A DNA stretch of 27,494 bases from F1-120-MAGs238 sp964484185 (lineage in GTDB: Bacteria > Planctomycetota > Phycisphaerae > Phycisphaerales > UBA1924): the NCBI GenBank assembly GCA_964484185.1, contig CAZAEQ010000052.1:1-27494 (forward strand). Reading direction: 5' to 3'. How positions within the stretch are numbered: position 1 is the stretch's first letter; each line of letters starts with the position of its first letter. The notes beneath the pieces were generated by a model. It saw nothing but the letters and a program-made list of their open reading frames with translations, had not been told where the DNA came from and did not search any database. This document shows positions 8,336 through 14,123 of the stretch, in pieces. The position numbers and the translations under genes were made by a program.

Positions 8336-8863
8336 TTATGACCCGCGGACCGACACCCGACCCGTGTAACCTTCAACACTGATTGTGAAAGATTGCCCTG
8401 AACCGGTAATTACAATTTCGCCTGTGGTTGGTGCAACGTTGGAACTTGCCGAAAGTACGGGAGCGCCCTGTTCATCAAATATCAAGAGGTTGGCGTTGCC
8501 AACAGAATTGGCAAACGAAACACTTGAGATCGAAGCATCACCCATCGCCTCGTTGAACACCGTTGTCTGAAAAGCCATCGACATTGTGACCGTGCCCGAT
8601 GCGGGCATATCGATCAGGCCGTAGGTTTTGTTCACTGGATCAAACAGCACACCCACTGATCGTTGATGTGCAACCGCTTCGGACTGGGCGTAGCTGATGT
8701 CTGAAATGATCTGGCGCACAGCTGCCTGAACACGCAATACACCCGTATCACCCATTGACGGAATCACCATCGCCGCGGCAATTCCGAGAATGACCACCGT
8801 AATGAGAATTTCGACCAGGGTGTACGCACGTCGGAACGGTTGATTGCGAGAGCTGTGTGTCAC
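8336..8863 (-). CDS. GspH/FimT-like minor pseudopilin
   Basis: The 175-residue protein has a class III prepilin leader: a short basic N-terminus, the motif RRAYTLVEIL with Glu at +5 of the mature protein, and a long hydrophobic helix (ITVVILGIAAAMVIPSMG). The following QAAVRQIISDISYAQSEAVAHQRSVGVLFD is the usual GspH/FimT layout, with a helix and then a beta-rich globular domain. The residue before the cleavage site is Ala, not the usual Gly. GTG at 8863 is chosen because GGAG lies about eight bases upstream and the leader is then short. The longer frame starting at 8941 would overlap the preceding gene. The protein probably sits in the tip complex of the pseudopilus. The prepilin peptidase needed to process it is not in this window. 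Confidence 0.88.
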   Translation of the reverse strand: MTHSSRNQPFRRAYTLVEILITVVILGIAAAMVIPSMGDTGVLRVQAAVRQIISDISYAQSEAVAHQRSVGVLFDPVNKTYGLIDMPASGTVTMSMAFQTTVFNEAMGDASISSVSFANSVGNANLLIFDEQGAPVLSASSNVAPTTGEIVITGSGQSFTISVEGYTGRVSVRGS

Positions 8864-8915
8864 AAGGAAACTCCGTCTCCACGCGGGAGCATTGTTGCGA
8901 AGGAATTCGGAATCA

Positions 8916-9233
8916 CTATTTCTGCGGCGGGCTTTGCACAAAGCCAGCTGGCAATTCGGTGACCTTGACGGGCATAGGAGACTTTATGGATGCGGTAAGC
9001 CGGTCAAGCTTGGAGTTGATCGCGCGAAGCTCTGAGATCATTTGCATATTCTGTTCGAGCGCATTGGCGAGTTCGCCGGGCTCTCCTGGCGCGGCAAGGA
9101 CCACAGACATTCCACCGGCAGCTGTGACGCCGACAAAGCGATCTGCGACCAGGAGCGTGAGCATGACCGCCACGACGCTAAGGGCGATGTTGGTGTAACG
9201 AAGTGAACCGATTGCGGGCTGAACAGTCTTCAT
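8916..9233 (-). CDS. Small single-TM protein (105 aa) with predicted coiled-coil region
   Basis: One hydrophobic segment spans about residues 15-33 (NIALSVVAVMLTLLVADRF). An alanine- and glycine-rich stretch follows, then a heptad-like helix at about 52-85 (ELANALEQNMQMISELRAIN and onward), and a Pro-rich tail. No family is recognised. ATG at 9233 has a GGAGA about seven bases upstream. It is the first gene after the pilin terminator and is followed, after 52 bases, by the GspH-like gene, so it probably heads a three-gene operon. The shape (bitopic, short periplasmic coiled coil) is like that of small assembly or alignment proteins of secretion and pilus machines. No sequence homology supports naming it as one of them. 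Confidence 0.75.
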   Translation of the reverse strand: MKTVQPAIGSLRYTNIALSVVAVMLTLLVADRFVGVTAAGGMSVVLAAPGEPGELANALEQNMQMISELRAINSKLDRLTASIKSPMPVKVTELPAGFVQSPPQK

Positions 9234-9380
9234 GGGTAATCTCCGGGGTAAGTCGGACCATCGAGTCTTTTGGCCCTGCTCTCAGGACCGATCAATCTAT
9301 GTCGGCTGAATTTTGAGATGACCTGACCGAAGGTTGCCAGATCGCACCATGATGGCCAATAACTCGCAGTGCCTGAAATG

Positions 9381-9406
9381 AAAAAGGCCGGGCATGAAGC
9401 CCGGCC
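9381..9406 (-). terminator. Rho-independent terminator after the pilin pair
   Basis: GGCCGGGC, a five-base loop and GCCCGGCC form a perfect eight-pair stem, followed on the minus strand by TTTTT. It sits about 28 bases past the stop of the second pilin gene. Confidence 0.92.
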
Positions 9407-9434
9407 CTTGCAATTACACTTTCATGACCGAATA

Positions 9435-9884
9435 TCAGTCGGTACCGGTGGTGCTGACGGCGCCGGTGCTTTCGTTGAAGAACGAAGCATAAATGGTGGT
9501 GTTGGCGGTGTCAAAGAACCACGAAGTTGTGGCTGAACCCGTTGCACCTGTGCCGGTTGAGATTGAAGTCTTGTCGGCGTAGGTTGATGCAGGATTGGAC
9601 GGAGGAGCCTTGAGGTAGCCGTAGCCACCAGCGAAGGGGCTACCAACTCGTGCAGTGAGCGCATCCCAGTCCGCCGAAGCAAACGGCGATGTGTTGTTGT
9701 TCTTTGCGAGATACAACTCAATCTGGCGCTGAATGCTTGAGAGCTGTGCCTTGAGGTTACCGCCCTGGGCGTCCTGTGTGGCATTTGTGAATTGGGGAAT
9801 CACGATCGCGGCGAGAATGCCAAGGATAACGACGACGATCAAGATTTCGACGAGTGTAAAACCAGAACGAATGTTACGAACCAT
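9435..9884 (-). CDS. Type IV pilin / GspG-like major pseudopilin (copy 2 in transcription order)
   Basis: The 149-residue prepilin has the leader MVRNIRSG, cleavage before FTLVE (Glu at +5), and the canonical hydrophobic helix LIVVVILGILAAIVIPQF. The motif ATQDAQ.GNLKAQLSSIQRQIELY follows, as in GspG-type pseudopilins. The globular part contains no Cys, so the disulfide-bounded D-region of classical type IVa pilins is absent. ATG at 9884 has AAGGAG about nine bases upstream; the longer frame to 9962 would give an implausibly long leader. It closely resembles the upstream pilin (10105-10533) in the N-terminal helix, the DKTSISTGT motif, TTSWF and the C-terminal TTGTD, indicating tandem duplication. 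No terminator separates the copies, so co-transcription is likely. Confidence 0.93.
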   Translation of the reverse strand: MVRNIRSGFTLVEILIVVVILGILAAIVIPQFTNATQDAQGGNLKAQLSSIQRQIELYLAKNNNTSPFASADWDALTARVGSPFAGGYGYLKAPPSNPASTYADKTSISTGTGATGSATTSWFFDTANTTIYASFFNESTGAVSTTGTD

Positions 9885-9963
9885 GCGAAGAAGCTCCTTC
9901 AGGCGACTTGTCGCTGCCTGTGTAGATGTCCTAAACTGCGACAAGCAATTCAAGATCATCAAA

Positions 9964-9981
9964 GGGTCGATCCATCAACCC
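9964..9981. repeat. Imperfect inverted repeat upstream of the second pilin gene
   Basis: GGGTCGATCCATCAACCC is nearly self-complementary (one wobble pair and a mismatched centre). It lies about 80 bases upstream of the pilin start at 9884 and shares the core GATCCATCA with the palindrome at 10059-10070. It could be an operator half or an RNA hairpin; no regulator is known. Confidence 0.4.
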
Positions 9982-10058
9982 GTGAATCCGTTCAATTTCG
10001 TCTCCGAAAGTGAACGGGGATATTCGACCTGCAAATCCACAAACCTGAGAATCAACCT

Positions 10059-10070
10059 GATGGATCCATC
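10059..10070. repeat. Perfect 12-bp palindrome between the pilin genes
   Basis: GATGGATCCATC is perfectly palindromic and lies 35 bases past the stop of the first pilin gene. It shares its core with the inverted repeat at 9964-9981, about 90 bases away. A palindrome of this length can occur by chance, so the call is weak. Confidence 0.35.
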
Positions 10071-10104
10071 GGCATCAATTGAGCCGTGGTTGAGCCAAAT
10101 GAAA

Positions 10105-10533
10105 TCAGTCAGTTCCGGTTGTAGTGACTAATCCGGTAACCTCATTAAAGAAGGAGGCGTAAAGCGTGTTGGTATCAGTGCGATAAAACCACGATGTGGT
10201 CGCCGAGCCGAATCCGCTTGTGCCTGTTGAAATTGATGTTTTGTCGAGATAGGACGATGCAGGGTTTATTGGCCGTGACTTCATGTAGTCTTCAACCGGA
10301 GGCACCATGCGATCCCAGTTGGCGGTTGCAAACGGGTGATTGCTTTGATTTCTCGCGCGATAGAGTTCAATCTGCGACTGAACGCTCACGAGCTGTGCTT
10401 TGAGATTTCCGGCCTGGGCATCCTGCGTTGCGCCTGTGAACTGAGGAATGACGATCGCGGCGAGAATGCCGAGGATGACCACCACAATCAAGATTTCAAC
10501 CAGTGTAAAACCAGTACGAAATGTGTTTCTCAT
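10105..10533 (-). CDS. Type IV pilin / GspG-like major pseudopilin (copy 1 in transcription order)
   Basis: The 142-residue prepilin has the leader MRNTFRTG, cleavage before FTLVE and the same hydrophobic helix as its downstream paralogue. ATQDAQAGNLKAQLVSVQSQIELY follows, then a short Cys-free globular domain ending VTTTGTD. An AAGGA lies about ten bases upstream of the ATG at 10533. The N-terminal halves of the two pilins are almost identical at protein level, while the middle (residues about 60-90) differs, including a variable region next to the PxNPAS motif. Duplicated major pilins may form alternative filaments or a mixed pilus; this cannot be decided from sequence. The 173-base leader up to the terminator of the upstream gene has no convincing promoter or sigma-54 site. 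Confidence 0.93.
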   Translation of the reverse strand: MRNTFRTGFTLVEILIVVVILGILAAIVIPQFTGATQDAQAGNLKAQLVSVQSQIELYRARNQSNHPFATANWDRMVPPVEDYMKSRPINPASSYLDKTSISTGTSGFGSATTSWFYRTDTNTLYASFFNEVTGLVTTTGTD

Positions 10534-10706
10534 AAGCTGCGGTCCTTACGGTAAGACAAAGTTGGCATCCCAACGACATCGACTCCCCACGAAGTGGGCG
10601 ATGCCGCTTACAGCAAGCATCGGTTGATCACCCCCGCCGAATTACCTCAAGTTGATGAAGAGCGCAACTCCATTGGTCAGATAACCCCGATATTCAGGCG
10701 CGCAAC

Positions 10707-10733
10707 AAAAAGACCAGCCCTAAGGCTGGTCTT
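10707..10733 (-). terminator. Rho-independent terminator after the exported HEAT-like protein gene
   Basis: AAGACCAGCC, a CTAA loop and GGCTGGTCTT form a perfect ten-pair stem, with a TTTTT run on the minus strand. It lies about 28 bases past the stop at 10761. Confidence 0.92.
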
Positions 10734-10760
10734 AATAAGAACTCAGTTATCAGTCAGCGA

Positions 10761-12953
10761 TCACTTTGCGTCGTTGCGAACGCCCATGATGAGCTTGACC
10801 AGATCTTTAGGCTGGATGCGCATTGCTCCAACCAGCGCGGCCGCGTGGGTATCGCCGGCGGTTGCCAGTTCAATCGCCCGAACAACCTGGCGTGGTTCAA
10901 GCTGAGCGCCGAACCGCTTCACGCTCGCCGTCACCTTTTCAATCATCGCTGCCTGCTCTGATGCCGAAGCGTTCAACGCGGCATCCATAATCGCCACCTG
11001 TGCCTTAGAAGAATTAATTCGCGAGAGAATTTCCGCAACATCAATCTTGCTCGCTGTGCCGCCACCAAGTACCGTGACAAGCGGCGAAACTGCATCCGCA
11101 GCTTCAAACACAGTGTTATTCGACACTGCAAGATCACGCAACGCGTTCAGTGCCCGGGCCTGATATCCCTTGGCTTCTTCAGCGGTAATGCTGCCGCCAG
11201 TTGAACGCTGCACAAGTTCATCGATCGAACGAGTGACCATCTCATCACCCATGGCCGCCGGACGAATCGATGTCGAAGCATCGTTGTCGAAACGGCTGCG
11301 AAGTTCGTTATAGACATCTGAACTTGTCAAACCGAGGAACGGGGCTGCACCGAGCTTGCCATCGGCACGAACTTCCTCAACCAATGCAACGGTCTTGGGA
11401 TTCGAAAGTCCTGCACCAACAACCAGGTCAACACCAGGGGTTTCAGACAATGGACCGGCAATATCAGACAGTTGCTTGCCCATGGGCAACACAACATAGC
11501 CGCTCTTTTCAAGCACCTTGCGAACCTGCTGGTACGACTCTGTGCCATCGGCAATCACCACCGAGTAGCGAACTCCGGAGTCACGGACAGCGCCCGACAA
11601 CGTGGGAACAACTCGATCCGCGCCAACAAACTTGGTTGTTGGTGCCGACTGAGCCAATGCCAGCGCGGCTTCATACTGCACGCGACGGTTGGGATACCCA
11701 AGAGCATCAACAAGTGGTGCACGGTTGCCTTCGGTCATGACCAATGAATTTCCGCCGGCAGTCTTTTCAACCGCGCTCAGAGCAAGTCTGGCCAATGGAG
11801 TATCAGAATTCGTAAGTGCCCGGCCCAGGACCCGCTGTGAAACAACTGGTCCGGCCGCAACTGCGTAGTACATCGCTTCCCGCTTGTCGGCGCCATACGC
11901 GGGATTCTCGTAGTCCTTGGGAGTATCGATCTGACGAGCAAAGTTTGAGGCGACCCAGGTCACAACTGCATCCTGACGCGAAGGGTCAAGTTGCAGGGAG
12001 TTCTCTGCCATACGCATAGCCATCGCCTCGTGGAATACCACGGTCCGAATCGGCTGCATAGTCAAGCCAGCGGCTGGCGTGTAACCCCAGAGAATCTGGA
12101 AGTCGTCAGATTCAAATGGTGTCAGGTCTGAGTTTTCAGCGAAATACGCTTCAGCGAGCTGATAGTAAAGATCGCTTGAATTTTTCGCGTTGCCTTTGCC
12201 GCCAAGCTTGACGATCGCGCGTGCGCACGCGGCCTTCACCGCACTGATCGAGCTCTTTGCTTCCGCATCAGCCAGGAATGGCACCGCTGTGCGGCGGCCA
12301 AGTGACCCCATCGCATTGGCGACAATCTCTTGTTGTTCTGGTGGCAGGAAGTTGAGCGCGGTTCCCAGCGGCATGACCGCTTGGCGGCCCATATCCCGCA
12401 TCACTGATTGCACTTCGGCCTGCAATGCAGGGTTCGATCCATCGAGCAGAGCAGTCAGCAACTGCGGCATCGCATATTCGCCAGCAGGAATCAGCCGTTC
12501 ACGGGCCATGATTCTTCCGCGCACTGGGCCAGTGAGCATTGCAATGGCCTGCTTGATCTGTTCAGGATCGCGTGCCATCGAGATCTTGCCGCCTTGATAG
12601 GCCCGCTGCAACTTGCCAGCAGTTACTTCAAGCTCGGGCACTTTCATCGCACGCGTCACAGCGTCGTTGAATCTGCTCAGGTCGCCAGACTTCTCAACAG
12701 CCGCGACAAAGTCGGGGCCGCTCAGGTTCTGACGAACGAGCTCTTCACCCATCGCCGCCGCGAGGTCATATCGCGCGATTCGTACATAGTGAACAAAGTC
12801 ACGCACCAGATCGCGAGGATCTGTCACATTCGCTGCGGCAGGTGCCGGTGCGGCGGGTGCAGCAGTTGATGCTGGTTGCATGGCGAAGGCAGAACCCGCA
12901 CACATGAATAGAACGGACGCAAGCAATGCTGAGCGAGAGGCGAAATTCTGCAC
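10761..12953 (-). CDS. Exported HEAT-like helical-repeat protein with embedded degenerate receiver-like domain
   Basis: The 730-residue protein starts with a signal peptide (residues 1-24, cleavage around SAFA) and an Ala/Pro-rich linker. Residues about 45-250 contain HEAT-like helical repeats (for example AMPQLLTALLDGSNPALQAEV and RRTAVPFLADAEAKS). More helices fill 260-440, and about 575-725 is again helical. In between, residues about 460-570 read as an alternating beta/alpha domain: YSVVIADGTES, LEKSGYVVLPMG, PGVDLVVGAG, AAPFLGLTSS. This order is that of a response-regulator receiver, but the position of the phospho-acceptor Asp is Gly (VVGAG). GTG at 12953 has AGGAG seven bases upstream. 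Its terminator separates it from the pilin genes. The cellular role is unknown; a scaffold in the cell envelope is one possibility. The receiver-like assignment is by eye. Confidence 0.78.
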   Translation of the reverse strand: MQNFASRSALLASVLFMCAGSAFAMQPASTAAPAAPAPAAANVTDPRDLVRDFVHYVRIARYDLAAAMGEELVRQNLSGPDFVAAVEKSGDLSRFNDAVTRAMKVPELEVTAGKLQRAYQGGKISMARDPEQIKQAIAMLTGPVRGRIMARERLIPAGEYAMPQLLTALLDGSNPALQAEVQSVMRDMGRQAVMPLGTALNFLPPEQQEIVANAMGSLGRRTAVPFLADAEAKSSISAVKAACARAIVKLGGKGNAKNSSDLYYQLAEAYFAENSDLTPFESDDFQILWGYTPAAGLTMQPIRTVVFHEAMAMRMAENSLQLDPSRQDAVVTWVASNFARQIDTPKDYENPAYGADKREAMYYAVAAGPVVSQRVLGRALTNSDTPLARLALSAVEKTAGGNSLVMTEGNRAPLVDALGYPNRRVQYEAALALAQSAPTTKFVGADRVVPTLSGAVRDSGVRYSVVIADGTESYQQVRKVLEKSGYVVLPMGKQLSDIAGPLSETPGVDLVVGAGLSNPKTVALVEEVRADGKLGAAPFLGLTSSDVYNELRSRFDNDASTSIRPAAMGDEMVTRSIDELVQRSTGGSITAEEAKGYQARALNALRDLAVSNNTVFEAADAVSPLVTVLGGGTASKIDVAEILSRINSSKAQVAIMDAALNASASEQAAMIEKVTASVKRFGAQLEPRQVVRAIELATAGDTHAAALVGAMRIQPKDLVKLIMGVRNDAK

Positions 12954-13106
12954 TGGCGACTCCTGACTAATTCAGTCCTTTGAACCCACGCGGCATCCAA
13001 ACTATGCCCGGAAGTGAGAAAATCTCACCCAACCCAGGGCCAAACCCACGCAACTTCAGATTGAAACATCACTGCTCCAGTCCAATGCCACAGGATATGG
13101 GTCGTC

Positions 13107-13135
13107 ACTCTAACGGATATCTGCTCGCAGGTCAA
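13107..13135 (-). promoter_or_regulatory. Candidate sigma-70 promoter for the exported helical-repeat gene
   Basis: On the minus strand TTGACC, a 17-base spacer and TAGAGT match the -35/-10 pattern well. It would give a leader of about 145 bases before the GTG at 12953. There is no independent support. Confidence 0.4.
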
Positions 13136-13351
13136 TTCTCGGAATTTGTTTCTAGCCAATCATATTCCTAACCCACAGACTCGACTCGATAACCGGCACA
13201 TCGGACTCATAACTGGTCTGGTAACAGAAACCTTTGCATATGACGAGTATGAGGAGTCAAGCGACCCTGTGGTTTCGCCGATCGCTAGCACGTGTGCCGC
13301 CCGCACCGCTCCCCAAGTTGTTCTGGGGCCACGGTGATGTCAAAATGACCT

Positions 13352-13366
13352 GCGATCGGAGATCGC
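13352..13366. promoter_or_regulatory. Inverted repeat upstream of the HTH-receiver gene, possible operator
   Basis: GCGATC-GGA-GATCGC is a perfect 6-3-6 inverted repeat about 33 bases before the regulator's ATG. Its position suits autoregulation by the encoded DNA-binding protein, or an RNA hairpin in the leader. The call rests on symmetry and position only. Confidence 0.35.
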
Positions 13367-13398
13367 TCGGAACGCGTACAAAGGCCCCGAGGTGAGTG

Positions 13399-14004
13399 AT
13401 GGCTTTGCTTGACAAGGAAGTTTTAACAACCGGCGAGGTCGCCAAGATCTGCAACGTCGCGCCAAGGACGGTTTCCAAGTGGTTCGATTCCGGATCACTC
13501 AAAGGCTACCGAATTCCAGGCTCACGAGATCGCCGCATTCCCGCGGCAGAACTCGTGAAGTTCATGAAGGCTCACAACATCCCGCTCGAGGGAATGTCTG
13601 GTGGCCGCACACGACTGCTGATCGTTGATGATGAACGCGAAGTTCTCGACACGCTCGCTCGAGTGTTGACAGAACAGACCAACTATGACATTCGCACCGC
13701 CCCCACCGCATTCGCCGCGGGTATGGAATGCGAACGATTCAAGCCAGGCGTCATCCTTATGGATGTCCACCTTGGCGAGACCCAGTCCGGTCAGAGCGAT
13801 GCTCGTTCAGTAGCGGATATGGTCCGTAAGAACGATAATCTCCAGTTTACCAAACTCATCGCCATGAGCGGCAAGCTCACCGATGGCCAGGCAATGTCGC
13901 TCCGTTCACCATCGAATGGTGGATTCGAAGGATTCCTGAAAAAGCCATTCCAGGTGCGCCAGGTCGTTGAAGCGATCGAAGGCGTTCTGAATCTGGTTCA
14001 CTGA
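13399..14004 (+). CDS. Response regulator: excisionase/MerR-like HTH fused to receiver domain
   Basis: The 201-residue cytoplasmic protein has an N-terminal helix-turn-helix of the HTH_17/excisionase type (about 8-60: LTTGEVAKICNVAPRTVSKWFDSG ... GYRIPGSRDRRIP). A receiver domain follows (about 72-198) with acidic pair Asp77-Asp78 (IVDDE), phospho-acceptor Asp122 (ILMDVHL), Ser157 (AMSG) and Lys182 (LKKPF). All key receiver residues are therefore present. The usual order in response regulators is receiver first, so the HTH-first arrangement is notable. ATG at 13399 is preferred to GTG at 13396 because GAGGT then has a five-base spacing. No histidine kinase is adjacent. A strong terminator makes it monocistronic. 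Target genes are unknown; the divergent helical-repeat gene and the pilus locus beyond it are candidates by proximity only. Confidence 0.93.
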   Translation: MALLDKEVLTTGEVAKICNVAPRTVSKWFDSGSLKGYRIPGSRDRRIPAAELVKFMKAHNIPLEGMSGGRTRLLIVDDEREVLDTLARVLTEQTNYDIRTAPTAFAAGMECERFKPGVILMDVHLGETQSGQSDARSVADMVRKNDNLQFTKLIAMSGKLTDGQAMSLRSPSNGGFEGFLKKPFQVRQVVEAIEGVLNLVH

Positions 14005-14040
14005 CCATTTTCGGTTACACATTTCAGAATTTCCAGGATT

Positions 14041-14071
14041 GCCCGTGAATTCACGGGCGATCTTCTTTTTT
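14041..14071 (+). terminator. Rho-independent terminator after the HTH-receiver gene
   Basis: GCCCGTGAATTCACGGGC is a perfect 18-base palindrome able to form a stem, followed by a T-rich run (TCTTCTTTTTT) 37 bases past the stop codon. Confidence 0.92.
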
Positions 14072-14123
14072 GGTCTTTCAATTTGCTCAATTGTCCGATA
14101 TCCTGTTTTCTGAGCAGTTCATT

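Larger units (their letters stand above)
12954..13398. other. 445-bp divergent intergenic region
   Basis: The region lies between the exported helical-repeat gene (minus) and the HTH-receiver gene (plus). Short open frames at 12980-13171 and 13146-13337 have no ribosome-binding site, no recognisable motifs and overlap each other, so they are not called. The region holds one plausible minus-strand promoter (13107-13135) and an inverted repeat close to the regulator start (13352-13366). GGGGCC (13325-13330) and GGCCCC (13383-13388) bracket that repeat and could pair in the leader RNA. Confidence 0.6.

Noticed and set aside
10534..10706. Possible sigma-54 promoter upstream of the first pilin
   Set aside because: No GG and GC pair at the required ten-base spacing was found.
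12980..13337. Two short plus-strand open frames in the divergent intergenic region
   Set aside because: They overlap each other, have no ribosome-binding site or recognisable motif, and cover a plausible minus-strand promoter.
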